Shown here one piece after another: positions 44,972 to 53,294 of a stretch of DNA of 64,000 nucleotides. Position 1 is the first letter of the stretch. Every line of letters starts with the position of its first letter. This DNA is from Algirhabdus cladophorae (GTDB taxonomy: Bacteria > Pseudomonadota > Alphaproteobacteria > Rhodobacterales > Rhodobacteraceae): the NCBI RefSeq assembly GCF_044772865.1, contig NZ_CP173029.1, positions 3,596,001 to 3,660,000 of the forward strand, read 5' to 3'. The translations under genes and the position numbers were made by a program. The notes beneath the pieces are model-generated. The model had not been told where the DNA came from. It saw only the letters and a program-made list of their open reading frames with translations, and did not search any database.

Positions 44972-45025
44972 GTTAGCGTGTGTCACGTAGGTCATGATCA
45001 CCCTTTCGATTGGTCAGAATTATTG

Positions 45026-45053
45026 GTTTGGCGAGAGATCTCTCACGCCAAAC
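45026..45053. repeat. Hairpin or operator between the Ner-like gene and tnsA
   Basis: GTTTGGCG at 45026-45033 pairs with CGCCAAAC at 45046-45053, enclosing the further inverted pair AGAGA/TCTCT. A TTGACT box follows at 45056, which would read rightward. Confidence 0.5.
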
Positions 45054-45123
45054 ACTTGACTTTTTTCTCGAAAACAGGGATCAAAGGGTAAGAAAAGAAG
45101 GTGTCTTTGATACCTGAGATAGG

Positions 45124-45160
45124 AAGAGCTGAGGGGTGCAACCCTCAGCTCTTTTTTATT
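45124..45160 (+). terminator. Strong rightward terminator without an upstream gene
   Basis: AAGAGCTGAGGG at 45124-45135 pairs with CCCTCAGCTCTT at 45142-45153, followed by a T-run. No plus-strand gene precedes it, so it may end a short RNA begun near 45080, or work in the other direction for the Ner-like gene. Confidence 0.7.
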
Positions 45161-45173
45161 GTGCGTTCGACAT

Positions 45174-45416
45174 TTATTTGCCCTCCTTTTCAGAGGTTAA
45201 CTCGGGATAACGATCCGGCCAAATCTCGGACGGATGGTTCTTCCCAAGGTGCTTGCAGATCGCCCGTTGAATAAGGTCCGATTTGACGCGCCCCTGACAA
45301 ACAGCAGTAACCGTGCTTGGCGATTTCTTAAGTTCACGAGATATCTGAGACAGCGTAACACCCCGCTTTTTCAAGCGATAGCGGATGTCATCGTGCAGCT
45401 CTAAATCTAGTATCAT
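45174..45416 (-). CDS. Ner/Nlp-like helix-turn-helix regulator
   Basis: An 80-residue protein with a Ner-type helix-turn-helix: IRYRLKKRGVTLSQISRELKKSPSTVTAVCQGRVKSDLIQRAI. Ner of phage Mu represses the transposase operon. Here it lies 261 bp upstream of tnsA on the same strand and is the likely regulator of the Tn7-like operon. Confidence 0.8.
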   Translation of the reverse strand: MILDLELHDDIRYRLKKRGVTLSQISRELKKSPSTVTAVCQGRVKSDLIQRAICKHLGKNHPSEIWPDRYPELTSEKEGK

Positions 45417-45859
45417 ACGATCTATTGCTCCCTTTAAGAAAAGACCGAAAACGAATCACCGGGCTTGCGAACACACCTAATTGATAGGTCTTGTAGAATC
45501 CTGTGGGAAGTAAAATCTTTCAGCAGAAACAGTGAGTTAATTGCTAACACCAGGTTGTTAACGCATGTGTTAACAATTCAATGAAAAAGTCGTTTGAGAT
45601 CAATGCTCCGTGAAATGCGACCCGGATAAATTTCCTTTTTCTCTAGATGTTGTGTCACGTGCTCGATCACTTCGCTCAAACTACTTCCTTTGATTGGTGG
45701 AGCGTGTTACGGATGCCGATACGAAACTCACTAGCTGCATGACCTCAAAATACAGTAATGTTTGCTATTGCGAGCGGCGTTGCCAACTTTGGCAAGTAGC
45801 CCGTGCTCCTCATCCGAATTTCGCTACGGGCGAAAACTAGGAAATTTCTGGATGGTTCC
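45417..45859. other. Intergenic regulatory stretch between Ner-like gene and kptA
   Basis: About 440 bp without a gene. It contains the operator-like palindrome at 45555. GTGTCACGT at 45652 also occurs at 44980, each followed a few bases on by GATCAC. Confidence 0.5.
45555..45576. promoter_or_regulatory. Palindromic operator candidate
   Basis: TTGTTAAC-GCATGT-GTTAACAA has perfect 8-bp arms. It is preceded by a related TTGCTAACA at 45541. It lies about 140 bp upstream of the Ner-like gene start and may be its autoregulatory site. Confidence 0.5.
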
Positions 45860-46399
45860 ATGAGTAAAGAAAGCAAATTCTTATCACTCGTCCTCCGGCA
45901 CAAACCGGAAGAAATTGATCTCCAACTTGACGAACACGGTTGGGCTCAAATTGCTGATTTGTTGAGGAAAATGAAAAAGACTGGGCGCAATATCTCACGT
46001 CAAGAACTCGAACAGATTGTTGCGACAAACGACAAAAAACGGTTCACCATCTCTGAAGACGGCCAGAAAATTCGTGCTGCACAGGGACACTCGATCAAGG
46101 TCAACCTCGGCCTCGAGCCTGAAGTACCCCCAAGTGAGCTGTATCATGGCACAGCAAGCGCAACACTCGATGCGATATTCAAAAAAGGGATCATTCCAGG
46201 GAAACGTCAGCAGGTTCATTTGTCGACTGACCCCATCACGGCAGAACGGGTTGGTCAAAGACATGGCAGGCCAACAGTTCTTCGTATCGACTGCATTGCG
46301 ATGCACGAAGCGGGACATAAATTCTATCGCGCCGACAACGGTGTTTGGTTGACGGACATCGTGCCGGCTGAATTTCTAGGTTTTGGCGTTAGTAGTTAG
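45860..46399 (+). CDS. kptA: RNA 2'-phosphotransferase (Tpt1/KptA)
   Basis: A 179-residue Tpt1/KptA enzyme: LSLVLRHKPEEIDLQLDEHGWAQI at the start, then SELYHGTASATLDAIFKKGI, HLSTD and RADNGVWLTDIVPAEFL. Tpt1 removes a 2'-phosphate from RNA by transferring it to NAD, giving ADP-ribose 1'',2''-cyclic phosphate. The ATG at 45860 is chosen over a longer frame. In bacteria its natural substrate is unclear. It sits between the Tn7-like operon and the TIR/HET cluster. Confidence 0.85.
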   Translation: MSKESKFLSLVLRHKPEEIDLQLDEHGWAQIADLLRKMKKTGRNISRQELEQIVATNDKKRFTISEDGQKIRAAQGHSIKVNLGLEPEVPPSELYHGTASATLDAIFKKGIIPGKRQQVHLSTDPITAERVGQRHGRPTVLRIDCIAMHEAGHKFYRADNGVWLTDIVPAEFLGFGVSS

Positions 46400-46561
46400 T
46401 AGGCCGAGTTAGCTGGCACATGAGTTTCGGCTTCCTTCGATTGGACTTACTTAACAGTAGCGCATGTAAACGGCGCAGGGCAGTTATATCGATGGATATC
46501 GGGATAACTTGCGAAATATTCTCAACTGACGCTTAAATTTTTTATGGATGTCGCTGCTTGA

Positions 46562-47137
46562 TTACAACAGAGGGTTGGGCAGCAATTTGCGGCGAAAGAG
46601 GCTCGCGAACGAGATTTCGTTCGCCAAATCTCTCGGATAGTTCCCCTCATTGTATTCGATCGCCGCTGCGGCACCAGTTGCGGGAACAGGAAGAACCATA
46701 GCAGTCGGATTGTACTCACGGAATAGTCGCGCCTCATCGAGGATGCCGTCCATACCTCCTATTAGTACGGCAGCGTCGAATTTACGACTGGTGAGCATTT
46801 CGCTCCGCATAAGATCAATACTTCCGCTCAAATCGTCTTGTACAGCCTCAGTGTACCGAACGTCTGCGAAATCATCGTTTTCGCGCGGAAACTGACCGAG
46901 AAAAAACGCACTTTGGTAAATCGTGATACGTTCACCGCCGAGTTTGGCAGTATTCGCATAAAGCGACATCAAAGGTGTGATCGCTGGGTGGCCACCAAAA
47001 GTGATGTGTCCTTTGGGTAAGATGACCTCCACCAGTGCACGAATGGCTTCACGTATCAGAAACACGTCCGCTGTTTCAAAAAATCTACGGTCCCTATCTG
47101 GCAGCGGGACGCTTGCGGAGAGGAAAATGTTGGTCAT
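46562..47137 (-). CDS. SLOG-family protein
   Basis: A 191-residue protein with SLOG-type motifs: IFLSASVPLPDRDRRFFETADVF near the start, ITFGGHPAITPLM near residue 46 and VLIGGMDGILDEARLF near residue 125. SLOG domains bind nucleotides or NAD-derived ligands, and in ThsA of Thoeris the domain receives the TIR-made signal. Here no effector is fused to it. It overlaps the TIR gene upstream by 4 nt, so the two are one unit. Confidence 0.75.
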   Translation of the reverse strand: MTNIFLSASVPLPDRDRRFFETADVFLIREAIRALVEVILPKGHITFGGHPAITPLMSLYANTAKLGGERITIYQSAFFLGQFPRENDDFADVRYTEAVQDDLSGSIDLMRSEMLTSRKFDAAVLIGGMDGILDEARLFREYNPTAMVLPVPATGAAAAIEYNEGNYPRDLANEISFASLFRRKLLPNPLL

Positions 47138-48306
47138 GCTAACAGCCTTTTTAGCGCGCTCGGCAAGTCGCCTACTGGGACCGTTTTGATCGGTAAGTGT
47201 CCATCAAGCCATTTTAAGTGCTTGATCCAATTATCATGCATTCCCCGACTGTCATAGATCGCCCAGATAGGGGTGCCTGCAGATGTGTGGTTGGTGATTG
47301 CGTCAAAAATGGTGTTGATGCGATCGGACGTTGGACGACCAACGGCGGGTACCACCGCTAAGGAGCCACCGTCCTTTAGCTCAACTGAAATCCAACGTTG
47401 AGGTTGAACAGTAGTAGCGAGGGCCAAATCCTGAGCGGCATCGCAAAAGTTGTCTACCAAATGAGCATGCCGGAACGCCATAGCTTCTGCTCGCAGCTCT
47501 TCAGCCAAGTCGCAGATGCTATCGATCACCGTCGCTTTGATCGTGGCTCCGCGACCTGGCGACGGGCCACTGAAATCTGTTTCAAGGAGTTTGACGAAGC
47601 GACTAAACGCGAAGTTACGATCCTCTATTTGGCCGGGCCAAAGCAAATGGAGGGTCTGTATTCCTAACAGATTTGCTTGCGCAAGCTCAGCTTTGGTCCA
47701 GCGGCCCTCTCTGAACCCCGGAGTATCTATCAGAAGGATGGTATCAACGTCCGACATGCGATGCCAAAGTTCGGCCTGAAAGTCGACAGAAGGTGGTACC
47801 GATCGAACGTCGATGAATACATCGAACCCTCGCTTGTCCAATTCTTCGTAGAGGCGGTTGGCCAATGGCTGTGAGCCCTTTCTGCGGTAACTGATGAAGA
47901 TTCCGCGTTCTCTTCGAAGAAGTCTGAAAGTCTCAAAGACCAGAGACGCCAGCCTTGGTATGTTGTCGCCATCCATGCCGACTTCGACCACGTTGATATG
48001 CTGAAGTTCGCTGGGAATTTCAGATGCGACCATCGTTTTTGACGTCACGACCGGAGCAATAATGATAGAGTCCTGTTCTAGTTGGCTTAACGGCTGTGGA
48101 ACGGTTTTGTTCTGATTGCCAAAGTAGATGCCGAAGGCTGGCTTTTTCCTGTCGTAGGTACCGGAGAAAGTGTTTTCATCGAGATAGGCGATCTCACTTG
48201 GATCGATCCCTAAATCCGTGGCTCGCGCTTGAACAGCAGCCTTGAGGGCATCCAGCCTAACGTCTTTGCCGCCCATAAGAATGATCTGGTACGAATATGT
48301 TGGCAT
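47134..48306 (-). CDS. TIR-domain protein, partner of the SLOG gene
   Basis: A 390-residue protein in three parts: an N-terminal alpha/beta domain (residues 1-130, unrecognised), a TIR domain (GIFISYRRKGSQPLANRLYEELDKRGFDVFID at about 135-270) and a C-terminal Rossmann-like domain (VVPAVGRPTS...IWAIYDSRG). W203 and E207 (RWTKAELA) mark the NADase glutamate of TIR enzymes. I start it at the ATG behind GGGAG; five residues more are possible. It is divergent from the HET gene and coupled to SLOG. Confidence 0.8.
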   Translation of the reverse strand: MPTYSYQIILMGGKDVRLDALKAAVQARATDLGIDPSEIAYLDENTFSGTYDRKKPAFGIYFGNQNKTVPQPLSQLEQDSIIIAPVVTSKTMVASEIPSELQHINVVEVGMDGDNIPRLASLVFETFRLLRRERGIFISYRRKGSQPLANRLYEELDKRGFDVFIDVRSVPPSVDFQAELWHRMSDVDTILLIDTPGFREGRWTKAELAQANLLGIQTLHLLWPGQIEDRNFAFSRFVKLLETDFSGPSPGRGATIKATVIDSICDLAEELRAEAMAFRHAHLVDNFCDAAQDLALATTVQPQRWISVELKDGGSLAVVPAVGRPTSDRINTIFDAITNHTSAGTPIWAIYDSRGMHDNWIKHLKWLDGHLPIKTVPVGDLPSALKRLLA

Positions 48307-48447
48307 TTGGACTCCCGGCACATCACAGGCTCGCGCACATCATTTCACAAATTTTTACCTAATCAAAGATAACCGCATATTCGAGAGCAATTCTTGAACC
48401 GAAACATCAGGTCAGCTAGCCTAGTTTCAACTAGTGAAGCTATTTTC

Positions 48448-49926
48448 ATGAAGAAGAAGTTGTGCATGTTTAGACTGCTTGAGTTAGCAAACCACTTAAC
48501 GCCTCCAGATGCATCGTTTATTGAATTATTCGAAGAAAAGTGGGTGATTAAAGAATACGCCCAAGTATCAGATGCCCCAGAATTCACATGCATTTCATAT
48601 GCCTGGGGCAAAGAAACAGCAAAAAGCCCTTTCTGTGTTGAGCAACGGATATCCACACGGACAATTCGGGTCATAGAGACGGCAATTAGCGTTTCGCAGT
48701 CAAAAGAGAACTGGGGACGTAACATCAGTTTTAGTCAAGATGGAGATTTACTTAAGGAAGCCGCAGGGCAGGCAGCGGCGGTCAATGCGTCGCAAGCTTT
48801 CTGGGTGGATGCACTGTGTGTTCCCTCTGACGATCCGGCGCGTACCGTTTGCCTTCAGAGTATGGGTGAAATTTTCAGTTCTGCCTATCAAGTACTGGTT
48901 GTTCTAAGGGAGCAATGTTCGGATGCTATCCAAAACGCAAGTCAGGCTGAAAAACTAACATCATCTGATCTTAGTATACTTGAGAAAGAGGACTGGGTCA
49001 GCCGTGTTTGGACATATCAAGAGGCTGTTAACAGCAGCCGTTTGTATTTTGGGGTTGAAGGCAACGAAGACGCAATAGTGTCCGGGAACGAATTCCTGAA
49101 CATGATTATGACTGCAATCGACGTCTATAAAGCGGCCAACAACCTCAATAAACTAGCGTGGGAAAAGCAGAGTCCGAAGCTGAGAAGTTTAGAAAGGCTT
49201 CTCGCCGACTATATGATGGCAGACTTCGCAACGCGATCTGCGTACCAAGTCATGTCTGTGATGGAGAACCGTTGTTCAGAGCGAGTGGGCGACCATTTTT
49301 ACGCGATGGTTGGCGCGATTACTAACACGACAGAGCAAGTTGAGGGCGATGAAGAGCTTGAGCCATCAGAGTTCTTCATGCGGAGTTGTGAGCGGAAGGG
49401 CGATTTTTCGTTTCTCTATAGCGGCGCCCCTCGCAGTGATATCCTGGGAAGCCGGTGGAGACCTTTAGAAGGACGGTTCTCTGCATTACTACCAGATCTG
49501 ATCACGCTCGGAACCATTGAGGCAGGGCGAAAAGAGCTTACGCACCTCGAGCTGGATAATATGTATCGCTTAGATCTGGGTGCTATAACATCGGATGGAT
49601 TAAAAGCGGCACGCTGGTTCGTAGACGATAAGAGCGAGACTAGCTCACCAGATGACGTAGCAAAACAGATACTCAAGCGACTACGTATTTTGGGTTTTGG
49701 TGGGTGTGGGGAATGTCTCGAGTTTGAAACGGGTTTTTTCTTCCCGCAATCTGAAGCATTGAAATCCGATGATATCTTCGCAGCCGTCTCGCATGAAATT
49801 CATTGGGTGACGGGGGGGCCGGGGCTTCTGCTGCGCGCGAATAGTTCAGATATCAATAACTTTTGCGATGTTGGTGTGTTCATTGGGCAAAGACCGAAGT
49901 CTGGGACTAGGATCATGGTAGGTTAA
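48448..49926 (+). CDS. HET-domain protein
   Basis: A 492-residue protein with the three blocks of the fungal HET domain: FTCISYAWGKE near residue 47, AFWVDALCVPSDDPARTVCLQSMGEIFSSAY near residue 118, and WVSRVWTYQEAVNSSRLYFGV near residue 183. The C-terminal 280 residues are unrecognised. HET triggers cell death in fungi and is related in fold to TIR. Trp188 and Glu192 take the W-x-x-x-E position seen in the neighbouring TIR proteins. The ATG at 48448 is used; a TTG at 48394 would add 18 residues. First gene of a three-gene plus-strand unit. Confidence 0.75.
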   Translation: MKKKLCMFRLLELANHLTPPDASFIELFEEKWVIKEYAQVSDAPEFTCISYAWGKETAKSPFCVEQRISTRTIRVIETAISVSQSKENWGRNISFSQDGDLLKEAAGQAAAVNASQAFWVDALCVPSDDPARTVCLQSMGEIFSSAYQVLVVLREQCSDAIQNASQAEKLTSSDLSILEKEDWVSRVWTYQEAVNSSRLYFGVEGNEDAIVSGNEFLNMIMTAIDVYKAANNLNKLAWEKQSPKLRSLERLLADYMMADFATRSAYQVMSVMENRCSERVGDHFYAMVGAITNTTEQVEGDEELEPSEFFMRSCERKGDFSFLYSGAPRSDILGSRWRPLEGRFSALLPDLITLGTIEAGRKELTHLELDNMYRLDLGAITSDGLKAARWFVDDKSETSSPDDVAKQILKRLRILGFGGCGECLEFETGFFFPQSEALKSDDIFAAVSHEIHWVTGGPGLLLRANSSDINNFCDVGVFIGQRPKSGTRIMVG

Positions 49927-50074
49927 GGACAAAGGAACAATCCAAGATTTGAGGTCGATTTCCCAGACTGTTCACGAGATATCTATTCACTGTGTTGATG
50001 GTTTTCAACCTTTCCACCCGTTTTTAGCATGGTATCATAGATATCAAATATTTTTGAAAAAGGACTTTCTAAGA

Positions 50075-50515
50075 ATGGCAAGAACATGTTTTTTCAGCTT
50101 TCGATACCGCAATGTTTTTCGAGTAAATCAAATTCGATCAATGCCAAATATCGTTGGCGCTACTGCTGCAGGTTTTAAAGATCGATCGCTCTGGGAGGAC
50201 GCCAAGAAGAGCGAGACGCGCATCAAAAGAATGATCAACGACGCGCTCAAAGGAACATCGGTCACTGTTGTTTGCATCACTCATGGCATTAGAAGTCGAG
50301 AATGGATTAATTACGAGATAGACCAATCTCTTGAGAGCGGCAATGGACTTGTTGGCATACAGTTGCATCACCTCGCAGATCCAAGTTTTCCTGATGATCG
50401 AGTGGGCGCGGCACCCGCCCAAATCGCAAATAATGGCTTCAAGACCTACAAGTATTCAACCAAAGAAAGTCTAGCTAAGCACATCGAGGAAGCTGCAAAA
50501 CTGGCAGGTCGCTAA
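50075..50515 (+). CDS. ThsB-like TIR protein (DUF1863)
   Basis: A 146-residue protein of the ThsB/MTH538-type TIR family: ARTCFFSFRYRNVFRVNQIR at the start and SVTVVCITHGIRSREWINYEIDQSLESGNGLVGIQLHHL. Trp77 and Glu81 form the W-x-x-x-E motif. In Thoeris, ThsB makes a signal molecule from NAD after phage sensing. The start at 50075 is set by AGGA and by the family N-terminus. It follows the HET gene. Confidence 0.8.
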   Translation: MARTCFFSFRYRNVFRVNQIRSMPNIVGATAAGFKDRSLWEDAKKSETRIKRMINDALKGTSVTVVCITHGIRSREWINYEIDQSLESGNGLVGIQLHHLADPSFPDDRVGAAPAQIANNGFKTYKYSTKESLAKHIEEAAKLAGR

Positions 50516-50603
50516 AGATATAGACTTTCTCGACTAGGTCGGCCCACAAAGTTCAGAAACAAGTACAAAATGCCTGAACAATCCACCAAGGAACCATAGA
50601 ACG

Positions 50604-51116
50604 ATGATTAACGAGTCCTCAATTCGGGCCTACGCTGGTCAAGCAGAAATTCGAAAATCTGATCAGGTCGTGAACGAAGCGCTACAACAAGGAAAGCAAA
50701 CAGCGTTTCTATCTCATAGTCACAAGGACGCTGATCTCGCCAAGGGACTTCAAGGGTTTCTTCAGGCGCATGGCTGGAAAGTCTACATAGACTGGGAAGA
50801 TCGGTCGATGCCATCGACACCAAATCGTGAGACGGCAAAGAAGATCAAAGATAGGATTAAACGCTTGGATTGGTTCATTTACCTCGCGACAGCAAATTCT
50901 GCATCTAGCCGGTGGTGTCCATGGGAAATCGGCCACGCGGATGGTGTAAAGGATATCGACAAGATTGCGATTGTTCCGACGCGTGACAGTATGGGGCGCA
51001 ACTATGGCAACGAATATCTGAATCTTTACAGACATGTCAGTACAGCTGAAGGCGGCGGATATGGGCTTTTTCAACCGAATAACCGTGGTATGTTGCTTGA
51101 GCGTGTAACACGATAG
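50604..51116 (+). CDS. TIR-domain protein
   Basis: A 170-residue TIR protein: TAFLSHSHKDADLAKGLQGFLQAHGWKVYID, then LDWFIYLATANSASSRWCPWEIGHADG. Trp104 and Glu108 are in the SRWCPWEIG motif that holds the catalytic glutamate in NAD-cleaving TIR domains. A short N-terminal helix precedes the domain and there is no other fusion. It follows the ThsB-like gene by 88 bp and converges on the STAS-GHKL-TIR gene. Confidence 0.8.
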   Translation: MINESSIRAYAGQAEIRKSDQVVNEALQQGKQTAFLSHSHKDADLAKGLQGFLQAHGWKVYIDWEDRSMPSTPNRETAKKIKDRIKRLDWFIYLATANSASSRWCPWEIGHADGVKDIDKIAIVPTRDSMGRNYGNEYLNLYRHVSTAEGGGYGLFQPNNRGMLLERVTR

Positions 51117-51194
51117 AATGAAGGTCGGTGCCGTAAATGCCTCCGATAGGAAGGAAATGGTCAACGCCAGAAAATGATGGCGTTTGCATGGTTG

Positions 51195-53294
51195 CTAGTG
51201 ATCTGATTTTGTTTCTGGATTTAAGATTGGATGGGCCTCTATGCGACGCCCAGTAATTCCCCACACCAGTTGATCGAGTGGGTTAGGATCTTTTTTCCGA
51301 AAGTCTACCCAGTGAAACGCATTCAGAAAGAGAGGTAGATCCGGTTCGGCGGAGCAACCTGAAAGTAGGGCCGGTATTATCGGGTTTTTGAGTTCAGCGA
51401 ATTTCCTTAAGAATGCTTCAATCTCCATTTCTTGCCAGGCACCGATACCTGACTTCCCAACGAAAACTGCTGCAGTCGATATTCCATGTATTTGTTGTTC
51501 AAGCACTCGTTGCCAAGACAGCCCCGGACGAACCTGCCATTCGTCGAACCACGGCATAATCCCATAAGAACGAAGTTGAAGCGCGATTTTCTTGACCTCA
51601 GATTTGTCTATAGTGCTGTGGCACAAGAACACATCAAATTTCTCGGACTCTGCCTTCGATTGTATCAACGCTGCTGCTGCCTCATCTCCTAGCACTTTGG
51701 CATCAACAACCCCAATTTCACTCAGGATACCGCGATGAGCTAACCAAAGAATCTGTTCAGCTTGCGCTGTCGTTACCTGAACTTGAATCTTCGTGCTGCC
51801 TTTCGTGATTTTTTTGATTTTTGCACTTTCATCAGGCAAAACCAATAGTTCTGTAAAACTGCGAATGAATTCAGAGCGCCTTTGGTCTGTAAATTCGTGA
51901 AATTCAATTGAGAGTGTAAGTTCAACTGTCTTTTTATCCCGACCTTTTTCGTTGCCTGTTGCACCAACGTTGAGATCCTTCCCTCCCATGCCGATACTAA
52001 TGAGATTACCTCTGAATTCCGGGAGTACTTCAGTATAAACTTTTATCTTAACGTTGTAGTCGTGCGAGAAGGCTTCGTCTCGCCGCCTTCCTTTGAGGTT
52101 GTTTTTGGCAAACCGGGCTCTCATGTTTCCCGTACGAATTGTGAGTGTACCATTTTGCACTGTTGTGGCTGCGTGCAGCATCAGGTAGAGGCCCATCCCT
52201 TTCGCTGAAAGACGCGCATCTTCGTACATCTCAGTCTCTTCGGCCACACCATGGTCGATCCGGTCCAAGGCAGAACTAACTTCGGGAAAGGTTAACGAGA
52301 TTAACTTCTTCCAATCTGGGGAGTCAAAACTGATATCTTCATCACTACTAACACGAAATTCGTCATCCTGATGATCGCTTTCGATGCGAACCCTATACTC
52401 GCATCTGAAGTCAGGGTCTTTGGTAAGTCTTACAGGCGCTTCCTTTTCACCCAACTTTCGATTGTAGGAGTGCAACATAGGTGCGCCATCATCCCAAAAA
52501 TGAGTTGTGGCCGTTCTGCTGTTTTCGAATGGTGTAGATGATAGGGCAAAAGTGTCGGGTAGTTTCTTTGTTCTTGATCGCCCAAAGAACGTAGCGGTTT
52601 GGACAATTTCCGCGTTGGAATGCCGGAGTGCATTGTGCAAGGCTTCAAAAATAATTCTGCTGGATAGATACTGCACGTCAACCCCAATTCGGGCTTCAAT
52701 GAAGCTAGCAACGTCTTGTTTTTGCCAATCGTCTTTTTCACGCGTTGCCACGCCTAACGCATCGGAAGTGTTTCCATCGAAAGATTGAAAAGCAAAAAAA
52801 TTCTCGCGGCGAGGGATAAGTCGCGCGTCCTGACGTCGCAACCCATCAGAAAGTACACCATTAGCGTTTGATGGATATGCGTCGGGGTGAAACTCCCCTT
52901 TGGGCAAGACGTCAAGATCAAGTGACATCTGTCTATCAGCTTCGCTAAAGTAGCGGTCCTTGCTTAATTCTGTCGCAAACCAGTGCAGGTTTCTCGTCGT
53001 TGCTAGTGATATGGCAGAGTCTAGACTCCAAGCACGAATTTGATCCCGTAAATATTTTACTTTGGGGAATTCAATCTCGACATGAACGTCGTACTTATCA
53101 CAAGTAAGAACGTAGGCTACTAAGACCTGAAGGGACACTGCATCAATGAAATTGACTTCTGAAAAGTCAAAAACAATTGAAGAAAGCTCGGAAAAACTCT
53201 GAACGCCGTGTTCAAGAAGGCATTCGGTGAGCTTGCTTTCTAGAGCAGTCCCGGCGGCTGCTCGCCCAAGGCGGCATTTAATGTCAATTTTCAT
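51195..53294 (-). CDS. STAS-GHKL ATPase-TIR fusion protein
   Basis: A 699-residue multidomain protein. Residues 36-75 resemble a STAS core (IVFDFSEVNFIDAVSLQVLVAYV). A GHKL-type ATPase follows: Glu217 and Asn221 in FEALHNALRHS, DDG near 268-270, and AKGMGLYL near 364-371. The C-terminal TIR domain (552-690) begins FDVFLCHSTIDKSEVKKIALQL and has Trp620 and Glu624 in W-x-x-x-E. I know no named system with this order. It may couple ATP binding or partner switching to NAD cleavage. Its start overlaps a small upstream frame by 4 nt. Confidence 0.8.
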   Translation of the reverse strand: MKIDIKCRLGRAAAGTALESKLTECLLEHGVQSFSELSSIVFDFSEVNFIDAVSLQVLVAYVLTCDKYDVHVEIEFPKVKYLRDQIRAWSLDSAISLATTRNLHWFATELSKDRYFSEADRQMSLDLDVLPKGEFHPDAYPSNANGVLSDGLRRQDARLIPRRENFFAFQSFDGNTSDALGVATREKDDWQKQDVASFIEARIGVDVQYLSSRIIFEALHNALRHSNAEIVQTATFFGRSRTKKLPDTFALSSTPFENSRTATTHFWDDGAPMLHSYNRKLGEKEAPVRLTKDPDFRCEYRVRIESDHQDDEFRVSSDEDISFDSPDWKKLISLTFPEVSSALDRIDHGVAEETEMYEDARLSAKGMGLYLMLHAATTVQNGTLTIRTGNMRARFAKNNLKGRRRDEAFSHDYNVKIKVYTEVLPEFRGNLISIGMGGKDLNVGATGNEKGRDKKTVELTLSIEFHEFTDQRRSEFIRSFTELLVLPDESAKIKKITKGSTKIQVQVTTAQAEQILWLAHRGILSEIGVVDAKVLGDEAAAALIQSKAESEKFDVFLCHSTIDKSEVKKIALQLRSYGIMPWFDEWQVRPGLSWQRVLEQQIHGISTAAVFVGKSGIGAWQEMEIEAFLRKFAELKNPIIPALLSGCSAEPDLPLFLNAFHWVDFRKKDPNPLDQLVWGITGRRIEAHPILNPETKSDH

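Noticed and set aside
39273..45416. CRISPR-associated transposon
   Set aside because: No Cas12k, Cascade gene or direct-repeat array was seen near the Tn7-like operon.
46562..53294. Canonical Thoeris system
   Set aside because: ThsB-like TIR genes are present, but no ThsA with SIR2-SLOG or a membrane-macro effector is found, so the name is not applied.
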